NCBI RefSeq assembly: GCF_020177055.1
Contig: NZ_JAIQXT010000005.1
Coordinates: 186,001-250,000, forward strand
Reading direction: 5' to 3'
From: Sphingomonas sp. R647
Lineage (GTDB): Bacteria > Pseudomonadota > Alphaproteobacteria > Sphingomonadales > Sphingomonadaceae
DNA: 64,000 nucleotides
Position 1 is the first letter of the stretch. The number at the start of each line of letters is the position of its first letter. Of this stretch, positions 43,376-54,162 are shown piece by piece. The notes under the pieces were generated by a model. That model did not search any database and had not been told where the DNA came from. It saw only the letters and a program-made list of their open reading frames with translations. A program made the position numbers and the translations under genes.

Positions 43376-43392
43376 TTATCGAATAGCGATAA
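43376..43392. promoter_or_regulatory. Operator site 2 of the DUF2975/XRE operon
   Basis: TTATCG-AATAG-CGATAA, the same arms and spacer length as site 1, extended by one base on each side (A/T) to a 19-base symmetric site. It ends 16 bases before the DUF2975 start codon, over the likely promoter or RBS region. A related half-site (TTATTCGAT) lies between the two. Confidence 0.7.
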
Positions 43393-43408
43393 TTCACGGA
43401 GACTCGAC

Positions 43409-43909
43409 ATGCTCATTCTCACGCGGCGCATCCTGATGGTGCTGCTGGTTCTCAACTGGATCGCGGTGGCGGGGTTCGTGGTGTTCGGGGGCGTGCTGCT
43501 GGCGATGCCGGAGTTCATGGCGGGCAAGCTGGCAAAGGGTTTCGGCAGCGATGCAGACGCAGTTCGCCTTGCGCTGGTCGGCGTGATGGCGATCGGGTGC
43601 GTCGCGGCGGTGCCGGTGCATGTCATGTTTACCCGGATCATCGCGATGATCGACACGGTGCGCATCGGTAACCCGTTCGCGCCGGTCAATGCCGAGCGGC
43701 TGCGGCAGGTCGCGTGGGCGATGCTGGCGTTGCAGATCGTTGACCTTGGCTATGGCTGGTTCGCGACGCAGCTGAGCGAGGCGACGGGCGAGTTCATGGC
43801 GTGGCAGTTTTCCTTCACCGGCTGGCTCGCGGTGCTGTTGCTGTTCGTGCTGGCGCGGGTGTTCCAGCAGGGTGCGGCGATGCAGGACGAGATCGAGGGG
43901 ACGGTCTGA
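43409..43909 (+). CDS. DUF2975-type membrane protein
   Basis: A 166-residue protein with four membrane helices, beginning MLILTRRILMVLLVLNW and containing RIIAMIDTVRIGNPFAPVNAERLRQVAWAMLALQ, quoted in parts (TVRIGNPFAPVNAERL), the signature of DUF2975. Such proteins are regularly encoded next to small YozG-type XRE regulators, as here. Role unknown; a membrane input to the regulator is possible. GGAG lies nine bases before the ATG at 43409; two operators precede it. Confidence 0.85.
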   Translation: MLILTRRILMVLLVLNWIAVAGFVVFGGVLLAMPEFMAGKLAKGFGSDADAVRLALVGVMAIGCVAAVPVHVMFTRIIAMIDTVRIGNPFAPVNAERLRQVAWAMLALQIVDLGYGWFATQLSEATGEFMAWQFSFTGWLAVLLLFVLARVFQQGAAMQDEIEGTV

Positions 43910-44118
43910 TGGCGGTCCGCGTGACGCTGGACGATGTGCTGCATGCGCGGCGCATGACCCTGACCGAACTGGCCGAGCGGGTCGACATCACGCTGGCCAA
44001 CCTGTCGATCCTGAAGACCGGCAAGGCCAAGGCGATCCGATTTTCGACGCTCGAGGCGATCTGTCGCGCGCTGGAGTGCCAGCCGGGCGACATCCTGACC
44101 TATGACGAAGGGGAATGA
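43909..44118 (+). CDS. Small XRE/Cro-type regulator, YozG-like
   Basis: A 69-residue protein that is only a helix-turn-helix domain: LDDVLHARRMTLTELAERVD, ITLANLSILKTGKAKAIRFS, then TLEAICRALECQPGDIL. This matches YozG-type regulators. The start shares a base with the DUF2975 stop. It is the most likely protein to bind the two TTATCG-N5-CGATAA operators upstream and repress its own operon. Confidence 0.88.
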   Translation: MAVRVTLDDVLHARRMTLTELAERVDITLANLSILKTGKAKAIRFSTLEAICRALECQPGDILTYDEGE

Positions 44119-44876
44119 CGATGGGACGCGACCTGATTGAAGTGTTCGTGCGCTCGGGCCGCTATGCCCTGCTGTGCCCGCTGTTGTTCCTGGTGCCGGT
44201 GGCGATCGAGATGGTGCAGCATGCGGTAGAGATCCGCGCGGGCATGTATGTCGATATCGCTGGCCTGAAGGCGGCGGAGGGCGATGTGCTGCGGCTGATT
44301 ATCGGGCATGTGAAGGTGATCGCGCTGTTCCTGACCGGATATTGGGCGGCGCGATTCCTGGTGTTCGGCGATGATCCGGTGGCGGCGCGGCGGATCGATC
44401 CTGTGGCGGTGCGGCTGTTCCTGCCCGTCATGGCGTGGAGCCTGTTCTGGCTGATCCTGGTGCAGGATGTGCCGCTGGTCGCCGATGCGGCGGGGATTTC
44501 GGGCAATGTCGCGGCGTGGGTGCTGATTTTGAGCCTGATCGTCAGCCTGTTGTTCGAGCCGTTGCTGTCGGCGTGGAAGACGGCGGCGGCGGCGGGCAAT
44601 CCGGCAATCGGCTTTGTGCGATCGATCCGGCTGATGCGGGGGGTGTATCTCTACGCCGTGGTCGTGTCGCTGCTGGCGATGCTGCCGTTGATGGTCGCGC
44701 ATTATGCGCTGGCGTTTTTCGCGGTGGGCAAGGCGCCGGGGGTTGTGTGGGCGGTGATGGCGCTGGATTCGCTGCTGGTCGGATATCTGGGCGTAGTGAT
44801 GGTGGCGGCGGCGTTTGTGGTGGCGCGGCGGGCGGCGGTGAGGGGCGGGGTTGGGTTGGCGGTTGGGGGCCGCTGA
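44115..44876 (+). CDS. Multi-pass membrane protein of unknown function
   Basis: A 253-residue protein with about six hydrophobic segments (for example YALLCPLLFLVPVAIEMV, VAAWVLILSLIVSLLFEPLL and LDSLLVGYLGVVMVAAAFVV). No motif recognised. Its ATG lies within the end of the XRE gene (4-base overlap), so it belongs to the DUF2975/XRE operon. The C-terminal tail is Gly/Val/Arg-rich. Confidence 0.75.
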   Translation: MTMGRDLIEVFVRSGRYALLCPLLFLVPVAIEMVQHAVEIRAGMYVDIAGLKAAEGDVLRLIIGHVKVIALFLTGYWAARFLVFGDDPVAARRIDPVAVRLFLPVMAWSLFWLILVQDVPLVADAAGISGNVAAWVLILSLIVSLLFEPLLSAWKTAAAAGNPAIGFVRSIRLMRGVYLYAVVVSLLAMLPLMVAHYALAFFAVGKAPGVVWAVMALDSLLVGYLGVVMVAAAFVVARRAAVRGGVGLAVGGR

Positions 44877-44918
44877 TCTGGCTTGTCAGACGCAGGTTGC
44901 GCGGGCACGACCCTGACA

Positions 44919-45776
44919 ATGAGCCTGGCTTTCCTCGGTGCTGGCACAGCGATGCTGTTCGCAGGAGCGACGCCCGCATTGGCGCAGGCGATGCAAGCCG
45001 GGGACGTCTATGAACTCACGCAGAGTTACCAGACGACCGAGACGTCGAGCGACGGATCAAAGGGCAGTTCAAGCGGCCGGACGGGTCTGGTCGAACGGGT
45101 CGTGAGCTTGCGCGATGGCGGGGTTGAGCTGGAATATGACCTGCCGTCCGAAGCGACACCGGAAGACAGGGCGCGCGAATGGCTGTTGCCTGCGCTTGTC
45201 TTCAAGGCGGCCGACGGGTCGCGACAGTTGCTCAATACCGCGCAACTCGAAGCGCGTCTTGAGGGCTGGTTGAAGGTGGCCAAATGGGACCGGTCGGTTT
45301 GTGGACGCTGGATCTTCACCTGGACCGCGTTTCGCATCGAATGTGACCCGCAAGCGATCCTTGCCCGCATAGCCGAACTCGACCCCGCTGCGCAGATCGT
45401 GACGGAGGGGGCCACCTATTCAGATCCGCGCGCGGCGCCGGACGGTCGGATCGTTCAGACCGGCAAAGCTGGGTTCAGCGTCACGGTCCGCATCGATCCG
45501 GACAAGGTTCGCCATGAACGCGCCGAGACCGATGTGGTCGTTGGTGAGATCAGCGGGAAGCCGGTCAGTCTGGAGGCGGCGCTTCGCGAGCGCGCGGGCG
45601 AGCAGGTGACGGGTTCGATCACGGTTACGTGGGAAACGGACGCGACGGGGGTGGCCCGCAAGCGGGTGAAGACGACCCGAACCGAGATCAGGCGCGAAGA
45701 CGGGGTAACGGAGAAGAGAACCGGGACCGAGACCGTGGAACGACGCAGGGTTGGCTCAGCTGTTCGAGGCGACTGA
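44919..45776 (+). CDS. Secreted protein of unknown function
   Basis: A 285-residue protein with a signal peptide (MSLAFLGAGTAMLFAGAT, cleavage after ALA near residue 22) and a mature part containing beta-type stretches (YELTQSYQTTETSSDGSKGS, GFSVTVRIDPDKV) and a charged C-terminal tail (KTTRTEIRREDGVTEKRTGT). No domain recognised. An upstream TTG (44883) would add 12 residues; the ATG at 44919 gives a cleaner signal peptide. It follows the membrane protein gene closely and may be the fourth member of that operon. Confidence 0.65.
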   Translation: MSLAFLGAGTAMLFAGATPALAQAMQAGDVYELTQSYQTTETSSDGSKGSSSGRTGLVERVVSLRDGGVELEYDLPSEATPEDRAREWLLPALVFKAADGSRQLLNTAQLEARLEGWLKVAKWDRSVCGRWIFTWTAFRIECDPQAILARIAELDPAAQIVTEGATYSDPRAAPDGRIVQTGKAGFSVTVRIDPDKVRHERAETDVVVGEISGKPVSLEAALRERAGEQVTGSITVTWETDATGVARKRVKTTRTEIRREDGVTEKRTGTETVERRRVGSAVRGD

Positions 45777-45850
45777 CGGTTTCGATCACCACCGCCGCGA
45801 CACCAAGAACGACCCGTCGCAATCGCATCGCACACCCCCATCGCCTGAGC

Positions 45851-46963
45851 CTAATCCCCTTGCTCGTTGCGATCCTCTGCAGTGTCGTCCCGGTATTCCT
45901 CCAGCACCTCGGCTGCGTCCTGCTTCTCGTCTGATCCCGCAGTCCTGGGCGTGGCGTTGCCCGCTTGCCCGGCCGCCGGGTTGAGGCACAGGCGCGCGAT
46001 GACGGGGCGATGGTCGGATCCGATCGCGGGGCCAACCTGCATGTCGGCGACCACGAACTCCTTGGTCACGAACAGATAGTCGAGCGGCCAGCCCAGCCAG
46101 GTCATGTCGGCCGGAAAGGTGGCATAGGTGCCGCGGCCGATCCGCGGATCGAGGAAGCCGCCAAGCTCCTGAAACAGGCGGGTGGTGTCGGACCACGCGA
46201 CGTCGTTGAAGTCGCCGATCGCGATCACGGGCATGGCGAGGCTGCGCGCATAGTTCGCGGCGAGGACGATCTCGGCATCGCGCTCCTCGGTATCTTGCCC
46301 CACCGTTGGAGGGCGCGGATGCAGGGCGACCATGCGGAAATCCTGCTTGCCCGCGCGCAGCGTCGCGAACATCGACGGGGTGTCGGGTTCGGCAATGTCC
46401 TGAACGCTGCCGTCGCGCATCGGCATCCGGGTCGCGAAGATCATCCCATAGGTGTTCGGCAGCGGGCGATGCAACTGACTTGGATAGCGCTTCAGCATCG
46501 GGGCCATCGCATCCATCCATGCGCGATCGGTTTCCATCAGCAGCAGGATATCGGGATCGACGTCGCGGATCAGCTTTGCGGTGCGGTCATAGGCGCGGTT
46601 GGACTGGAGGACATTGAACGACAGCACCGTGAAACAGCCCGGCGTCTTCGCTTCGGTCGAGGCGATCTGCATGACTTCGGGGTCCGCCAACGCGGTGTAG
46701 GGGAAGATGCGATAGACCTGCCAGATGCTCAGCGCGACAAGGAAGACGGGGAGCCATGGTCGCGCCTTGCGGTCGACCATCCATAGCGCCGCCGCCGTCG
46801 CGACCAGCGCGATCAGGATCTGCAGGCGTGGAAAATCCCAGATGCGGATCCACCATTCATTGAAATCAGTCGCGCTGAGCAGCGTACCTGCCGCGAGCAG
46901 GGCTGCCAGCCCGCGCAGCAGCCAAAGGCCGGCCGATTTCCAAGCCGCAGCTGGCAATTTCAT
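45851..46963 (-). CDS. Endonuclease/exonuclease/phosphatase (EEP) family membrane-anchored protein
   Basis: A 370-residue protein with three N-terminal membrane helices (about residues 12-30, 45-62, 68-85) and an EEP domain facing the periplasm. Catalytic motifs are TVLSFNVLQSN (Asn), DILLLMETD (Glu), MVALHPRPP (His), IAIGDFNDVAWS (Asp/Asn) and GSDHRPVIA (His). The arrangement resembles predicted membrane phosphodiesterases near lipid metabolism rather than DNases. The last 40 residues are an acidic, low-complexity tail. Confidence 0.85.
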   Translation of the reverse strand: MKLPAAAWKSAGLWLLRGLAALLAAGTLLSATDFNEWWIRIWDFPRLQILIALVATAAALWMVDRKARPWLPVFLVALSIWQVYRIFPYTALADPEVMQIASTEAKTPGCFTVLSFNVLQSNRAYDRTAKLIRDVDPDILLLMETDRAWMDAMAPMLKRYPSQLHRPLPNTYGMIFATRMPMRDGSVQDIAEPDTPSMFATLRAGKQDFRMVALHPRPPTVGQDTEERDAEIVLAANYARSLAMPVIAIGDFNDVAWSDTTRLFQELGGFLDPRIGRGTYATFPADMTWLGWPLDYLFVTKEFVVADMQVGPAIGSDHRPVIARLCLNPAAGQAGNATPRTAGSDEKQDAAEVLEEYRDDTAEDRNEQGD

Positions 46964-47048
46964 GGTTCAGCCCCTCTCTACCCCTGCGATAGGGAGGTCC
47001 CGTGCGGGGCACCAGCACGCATTGCAAGCGCGCCGTGCAAACAAGGAT

Positions 47049-47084
47049 GGGCGGCGGCACGCCCGTCAGCGCGCCGCCGCCCAT
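47049..47084. repeat. GC-rich hairpin between the EEP gene and katG
   Basis: ATGGGCGGCGGC and GCCGCCGCCCAT are perfect 12-base arms, close to a second hairpin at 47098-47119. It lies in the gap downstream of katG. Confidence 0.6.
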
Positions 47085-47097
47085 CGATCGATGCCAC

Positions 47098-47119
47098 CCG
47101 CCCCCGACGACGGGGGCGG
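47098..47119 (-). terminator. Terminator-like hairpin after katG
   Basis: CCGCCCCCG at 47098-47106 pairs with CGGGGGCGG at 47111-47119, four-base loop, 10 bases past the katG stop. No T-run follows on the minus strand. Confidence 0.5.
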
Positions 47120-47129
47120 TGCGGTCGCC

Positions 47130-49489
<2,360 letters not shown>

Positions 49490-49624
49490 AATCCTCCCCG
49501 GCACGGGGAGGGGGACCGCGCCCGCAGGGCGTGGTGGAAGGGGCCCCGAGGCACCGGACTCCCTTGCCTCGGGCCCCCTCCACCATGCTGCGCATGGTCC
49601 CCCTCCCCGTTCCGGGGAGGATTT
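49490..49624. repeat. Long imperfect palindrome (sphingomonad-type intergenic repeat, copy 2)
   Basis: Same composite structure as 33424-33557: TCCTCCCCGGCACGGGGAGG at the left, CCTCCCCGTTCCGGGGAGGA at the right, with GAGGCACCGG and GCCTCGGGCCCCCTCC in the centre. It stands between katG and purF, outside genes. Confidence 0.85.
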
Positions 49625-49754
49625 GCCTGCCTCAAGCCCTCTCCCCCCCACACAGAAACACACTGATCGCGGATTTGATGTGACAAACAGGCGACAAAGC
49701 CGGATCGACCGCTTATAGGCCCGCGGATCGACCAACGACTCCCCCGAAGGGCCG

Positions 49755-51206
49755 ATGCTGACCACAAATCCGTTCGATGACGACAAGCTGCGCGAAGAGT
49801 GCGGCGTTTTCGGTGTTTCCGGTGCCGAGGGCGCAGCTGCGCTCGTTGCACTGGGGCTGCACGCGTTGCAGCATCGTGGACAGGAGGCGGCCGGGATTAC
49901 CAGCTGGGACGGCGCCAACTTCCACACGCACCGCGCGATGGGCCATGTCGCGGGCAATTTCGACCGCGACGAGGTGATCCGCGCGCTCGCCGGGACCGTG
50001 GCGTGCGGGCATGTCCGCTATTCGACCACCGGCGAGACCGCGCTGCGCAACGTGCAGCCGCTTTATGCCGAGCTGGCGAGCGGCGGGTTCGCGATCGCGC
50101 ATAACGGCAATATCTCGAACGCGATGCATCTGCGCCGCGAGCTGATCCGGCGCGGTTCGATCTTCCAGTCGACGTCGGATACCGAGACGATCATCCATCT
50201 GGTCGCAACCAGCGGCTACAAGGATCTGCTCGACCGGTTCATCGATGCGTTGAAGCAGGTCGAGGGCGCCTATTCGCTGATCTGCATGACGCCGGCGGGG
50301 ATGATCGCGTGCCGCGATCCGCTGGGCATCCGGCCGCTGGTGATGGGACGGCTGGGCGACAGCTTCATCTTTGCGTCGGAAACGGTGGCGCTCGACGTGG
50401 TCGGTGCAACCTATGTCCGCGACGTCGAGCCGGGCGAGCTGGTGATTGTGCAGGACGGCGCGATGCGTTCGATCCGCCCGTTCACCGCGATCGCGCCGCG
50501 CCCGTGCATCTTTGAGTGGGTGTACTTCAGCCGCCCGGATTCGATCGCGCAGGACCGCTCGGTCTATACCGTGCGCAAGGGCATCGGCGCCGAGCTCGCG
50601 ATCGAATCGCCGGTCGATGCCGATCTGGTGATCCCCGTGCCGGATTCGGGCGTCCCCGCCGCGATCGGCTATGCGCAGCAGTCGGGCATTCCGTTCGAGC
50701 TGGGCATCATCCGATCGCACTATGTTGGGCGGACGTTCATCCAGCCGAGCGCGGAAGTGCGGCGGCTGGGCGTCAAGCTCAAACACAATGCCAATCGCGC
50801 GCTGATCAAGGGCAAGCGGATTATCCTGATCGACGATTCGATCGTGCGCGGGACGACCAGCCTGAAGATCGTCGAGATGATGCGCGAGGCTGGCGCTGCC
50901 GAGGTGCATATGCGCATCGCCAGCCCGCCGACGACGCATAGCTGTTTCTATGGCGTCGACACGCCCGAGCGCTCGAAGCTGCTCGCCGCGCAGCATGACG
51001 TTGCGGGGATGGCGAAGTTCATCAAGGCCGACAGCCTGGCGTTCGTGTCGATCGACGGCCTGTACCGCGCGCTGGGCGAGGCGGAGCGCGGCGACGTGCT
51101 GCCGCGTTATTGCGATGCGTGCTTCACCGGCCAGTATCCGACCCAATTGACCGACCATGACGAGCAGGCGGTGAGCCAGCTCGCGCTGCTCGACGAGACG
51201 CGTTGA
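49755..51206 (+). CDS. purF: Amidophosphoribosyltransferase
   Basis: First committed step of purine synthesis, moving the glutamine amide to PRPP. The 483-residue protein has a short propeptide followed by EECGVFGVSG, where Cys16 becomes the N-terminal nucleophile after processing, and the glutaminase features LGLHALQHRGQE and GHVRYSTTGE. The phosphoribosyltransferase half has the PRPP loop RIILIDDSIVRGTTS. C-terminal cysteines (YCDACF) are present as in the iron-sulfur type of Bacillus PurF. An SDR gene follows four bases after the stop. Confidence 0.96.
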   Translation: MLTTNPFDDDKLREECGVFGVSGAEGAAALVALGLHALQHRGQEAAGITSWDGANFHTHRAMGHVAGNFDRDEVIRALAGTVACGHVRYSTTGETALRNVQPLYAELASGGFAIAHNGNISNAMHLRRELIRRGSIFQSTSDTETIIHLVATSGYKDLLDRFIDALKQVEGAYSLICMTPAGMIACRDPLGIRPLVMGRLGDSFIFASETVALDVVGATYVRDVEPGELVIVQDGAMRSIRPFTAIAPRPCIFEWVYFSRPDSIAQDRSVYTVRKGIGAELAIESPVDADLVIPVPDSGVPAAIGYAQQSGIPFELGIIRSHYVGRTFIQPSAEVRRLGVKLKHNANRALIKGKRIILIDDSIVRGTTSLKIVEMMREAGAAEVHMRIASPPTTHSCFYGVDTPERSKLLAAQHDVAGMAKFIKADSLAFVSIDGLYRALGEAERGDVLPRYCDACFTGQYPTQLTDHDEQAVSQLALLDETR

Positions 51207-51210
51207 TCCG

Positions 51211-51921
51211 ATGACAGAACAGGCACTTGCAGGGCGCATCGCGCTCGTCACCGGCGCGAGCCGTGGGATTGGCGCGGCGACCGCGATCGCGCTGGCGGCA
51301 CAGGGCGCGCATGTCGTGCTGACCGCGCGAACCGCCGGTGGCCTCGAAGAGGTCGAGGAAGCGATCTTCGCAGCCGGTGGATCGGCGACGATCGCGCCGA
51401 TGGATCTGATCGAGAGCGATTCGATCCCGCGTCTGGCCGCTGCGGTGGCGGAGCGGTGGGGGAAGCTGGATATATTGGTTTTGAATGCGGCTGCGCTGGG
51501 CACGTTGTCGGCGGTGGCGGCGTTCGATCCCAAGGAAGTGGCCAAGGTGCTGGCGCTCAACGTCAGCGCGCAGGCGGCGCTGATCGGGGCGTTCGACGGC
51601 CTGCTGCGCAAGTCCGACGCTGGCCGCGTGATCGGCCTGACGTCGAGCGTCGCGCGCCAGCCGCGCGCCTATTGGGGCCTGTACGGCGCGACCAAATCGG
51701 CGTTCGAGACGCTGCTGCTGAGCTATGCCGATGAGGTGCGCAACCTGACCAAGGTGCGCGTGGCGCTGCTCAACCCCGGCGCGACGCGGACCAAGATGCG
51801 CGCGCGGGCCTATCCGGGCGAGGCGCCCGAGAGCGTCAAGCCGCCGGAAGAGGTGGCGGAGCGGATCGTTGCGATGCTGGGCGAGGATTTCGAGACGGGG
51901 GCGTTTGAGGCTTTGGGGTGA
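51211..51921 (+). CDS. SDR family oxidoreductase downstream of purF
   Basis: A 236-residue classical SDR: TGASRGIGAATAIAL (cofactor binding), LVLNAAALG in place of NNAG, Ser in LTSSVARQP and the pair YGATKSAFE (Tyr-x-x-x-Lys). Length is normal. The substrate is unknown. The gene follows purF closely in many sphingomonads, so it may share its transcript, but a purine role is not implied. Confidence 0.88.
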   Translation: MTEQALAGRIALVTGASRGIGAATAIALAAQGAHVVLTARTAGGLEEVEEAIFAAGGSATIAPMDLIESDSIPRLAAAVAERWGKLDILVLNAAALGTLSAVAAFDPKEVAKVLALNVSAQAALIGAFDGLLRKSDAGRVIGLTSSVARQPRAYWGLYGATKSAFETLLLSYADEVRNLTKVRVALLNPGATRTKMRARAYPGEAPESVKPPEEVAERIVAMLGEDFETGAFEALG

Positions 51922-52332
51922 TCCCTCCCCCATCGTCGCCCCGGGCTTGACCCGGGGCGGGGCTTCTTTCTTCTTCTGCTCTGCACGCACACCAAGGCAG
52001 CCCGGCCCCGGGTCAAGCCCGGGGCGACGAGATTTGGGTGGTCGCTGGCCGCCCCTCTCGCCTTCCGTCATGCTGAACTTGTTTCAGCATCCACCGTTCA
52101 AAAGGCGACTGAGCCGCTGGTGGAGACGTGGATCCTGAAACGAGTTCAGGATGACGGTGGGGTGGATTGCGGCCTGCCGTCACCAGAGCGCGTGCAATTT
52201 GCATTGTCCAACCGCCGTTTGCCCTGAGCTTGTCGAAGGGCCGTCTCCCGTCCTCACTGAGCGCGGGGATGGTGCTTCGACAAGCTCAGCACAAACGGCT
52301 TGAGGTGATCCCTATCGAGCGGGTGGCCGGCC
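51922..52332. repeat. Intergenic cluster of three different inverted repeats
   Basis: The 411-base gap holds no gene but three unrelated inverted repeats in tandem. First, TCGTCGCCCCGGGCTTGACC (51933-51958) with its complement at 52006-52030. Second, CCGTCATGCTGAACTTGTTT (52065-52094) against GGATCCTGAAACGAGTTCAG (52128-52157). Third, TGAGCTTGTCGAAG (around 52225-52238) against CTTCGACAAGCTCAGCAC (52275-52292). All three are of the types scattered through sphingomonad genomes and may terminate both convergent transcripts. Confidence 0.85.
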
Positions 52333-52821
52333 CTACTCCCCGGCCCCTTCGATCCCCAGCAGTTCCACCGTGAACAGCAGCGTTGCGCCGCCGGGGATCG
52401 GGCCGCGGCCGTTGGGGCCGTAGGCGATCTCTGCGGGGATCGCGAATTCGACCTTGTCGCCGACGCCCATCAGCTGAACGCCTTCGGTCCAGCCGGGGAT
52501 GACGCGGTTCAGGGGGAAGACGGCGGGGACGCCGCGCTTGACCGAGCTGTCAAACTCCACGCCGTCGGTGAAGCTGCCGACATAATGGACCGCGACGCGA
52601 TCGGTCGGGCCGGGGCGTTTGCCGGTGCCGTTGCCGGCGATCAATCGCCAGCGCAGGCCGGTGGCGGTGACGTTCCAGCCGGTGCCGCTGTGTCGCTCAG
52701 CCAGCGCGCGCATCTGGTTGTTGTGCCAGGCGACGTCCTGCGAGCGGTCGGGGGCGTCGTCCTGAACCATGGCGGGGAGTGCGGCGAGCGTGGCGGCGGC
52801 GAGTGCGAGGGTGAGGATCAT
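52333..52821 (-). CDS. FKBP-type peptidyl-prolyl cis-trans isomerase, exported
   Basis: A 162-residue FKBP. After a signal-like segment (MILTLALAAATLAALPAMV) and a spacer, the FKBP domain (about residues 60-158) contains VAVHYVGSFTDGVEFDSS, the P-x-W-x-E-x-hydrophobic pocket in VIPGWTEGVQLMGVGDK and EIAYGPNGRGPIPGGATLLF. It should catalyse proline isomerisation of periplasmic proteins. The ATG at 52821 overlaps the stop of the upstream hydrolase gene (ATGA). Confidence 0.92.
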   Translation of the reverse strand: MILTLALAAATLAALPAMVQDDAPDRSQDVAWHNNQMRALAERHSGTGWNVTATGLRWRLIAGNGTGKRPGPTDRVAVHYVGSFTDGVEFDSSVKRGVPAVFPLNRVIPGWTEGVQLMGVGDKVEFAIPAEIAYGPNGRGPIPGGATLLFTVELLGIEGAGE

Positions 52822-53708
52822 GCTGCGAGGAATGCCTTTACCTGAGCCTGGAAGAAGGGCGCGTTGTCCCACATGATGAAGTGCGCGGAGGCGGGGACGC
52901 GGACCAGCTTGGCGCCTTTGATCGGGGCGAAGGACGCCTGATAGAATCCGTCCATCTGCGCGTCGGTGACCGGTGCGCCCTTGGGCGTCACGTAGAGGAC
53001 CGTGGTCGGCGCGGTGATCTTGCCCAGTTCCGGCATCAGGTTGGTGACGACGAGTTCGCCATAGGCGCGGGCGGATACGTCGCGGTCGGACTTCATCGCG
53101 TCATCGAGTGCGGGCGCGCGCATGGTTTCGGTCGCGACCATCGATGCGATCGTGCCTTCAAGCTGCTTGGCATAGGCGTCCTGCGGGCTGTTGCGCATGC
53201 CGGCCATGATCTGGTCGGCGATCGGCTTGAGCGTCTCCGGCGTTGCCTGCGGGCCACCGAACATCGCGCCGAGGAAGGGGAGCATGTCGACGACCATCAG
53301 CTTGCCGACCTGATCCGGGTGGCGCGCGGCGAGCATCATCGCCATCGTGCCGCCCATCGAATGGCCGATCACCGCGACCTTGCCGAGCTTGTGTTCGGCG
53401 ATGTAGCGCGAGATTTCCTCGGCCACCGGAGCCGCGACATTGCCTTCGGTGTTCCCGCCCTTGTCGAGCCCGCCAAAGCCGCGCACCTGAACCTTGTGGT
53501 AGCGATAGCCGGGGAGCGCGGCAGTCATCTCCGCCCAGACACGGGGGGACGAGGACAGGCCGGGGATCAGGATGACGTCGGCGCCCTTCCCCTCCACGGT
53601 CACGGCAATGCGGTCGGACGCGAAGTTCTTTGCCGTCGCTGGCGTGGGAAGCAGGGCTGCAGTCAGCAGCATCGCCAGTGTCGCGAACAGGCCGCGGCGG
53701 TTCATCAT
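52818..53708 (-). CDS. Exported alpha/beta hydrolase
   Basis: A 296-residue protein with a signal peptide (residues 1-26, MNRRGLFATLAMLLTAALLP) and an alpha/beta fold: oxyanion region VILIPGLSSSPRVW, nucleophile elbow VIGHSMGGTMA (Ser117), His in VPASAHFIMWDN near the C-terminus. Esterase, lipase or peptidase activity is possible. The start at 53708 is set by GGGAGGG upstream of the ATGATG; an ATG at 53723 is less likely. It is translationally coupled to the FKBP gene. Confidence 0.88.
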   Translation of the reverse strand: MMNRRGLFATLAMLLTAALLPTPATAKNFASDRIAVTVEGKGADVILIPGLSSSPRVWAEMTAALPGYRYHKVQVRGFGGLDKGGNTEGNVAAPVAEEISRYIAEHKLGKVAVIGHSMGGTMAMMLAARHPDQVGKLMVVDMLPFLGAMFGGPQATPETLKPIADQIMAGMRNSPQDAYAKQLEGTIASMVATETMRAPALDDAMKSDRDVSARAYGELVVTNLMPELGKITAPTTVLYVTPKGAPVTDAQMDGFYQASFAPIKGAKLVRVPASAHFIMWDNAPFFQAQVKAFLAA

Positions 53709-53724
53709 CTCAATCCCTCCCATG

Positions 53725-54162
53725 TCACAGGCGCCAAGCGGGCGGCGCCGGGTCCCCCAATTCGATCAGCAGTTCTTCGTCCACCGCCGCCTCTTCGTCC
53801 AGTTCCTCGGCGCTGAAAATCTCGCGGTTCATCACGAAGCTGCCGTGATAGCCGGAGAAGCGCCAGTCGCCGGTAACCTCGGTCCCGTCGTCGCTGATCC
53901 AGCCCGTGTACGCGACGCTGTGCGCGAGCGGACCGGATGGGTCATATTGTTTGGTAAAGACGAGCGTGTCGAGGCTGCGGGAACCGGAGACGAAGGCGCG
54001 GCGGATTTCGGAGCGGCCGGTGTCGTCAGGTTCGGTGATCGTGCCCTCGACCGCGCCGCCAAATTCCTCAAGATGCGCGATAAAGCTGTTTTCGGGCACG
54101 TCCCAGCCGGTCGCGAAATAGCGGCCATACCAGACGCCGGTCGCGTCGCGCGGATCGTTCAT
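53725..54162 (-). CDS. Hypothetical protein of unknown function, beta-rich
   Basis: A 145-residue soluble protein with no signal peptide. It contains alternating polar and hydrophobic stretches (GVWYGRYFATGWDVPENSFI, TGWISDDGTEVTGDWRFSGY, GSFVMNREIF) that suggest a small beta barrel, then an acidic C-terminal tail (SAEELDEEAAVDEELL). The start overlaps the stop of the EAL gene (ATGA), so it is coupled to it. No family recognised. Confidence 0.7.
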   Translation of the reverse strand: MNDPRDATGVWYGRYFATGWDVPENSFIAHLEEFGGAVEGTITEPDDTGRSEIRRAFVSGSRSLDTLVFTKQYDPSGPLAHSVAYTGWISDDGTEVTGDWRFSGYHGSFVMNREIFSAEELDEEAAVDEELLIELGDPAPPAWRL

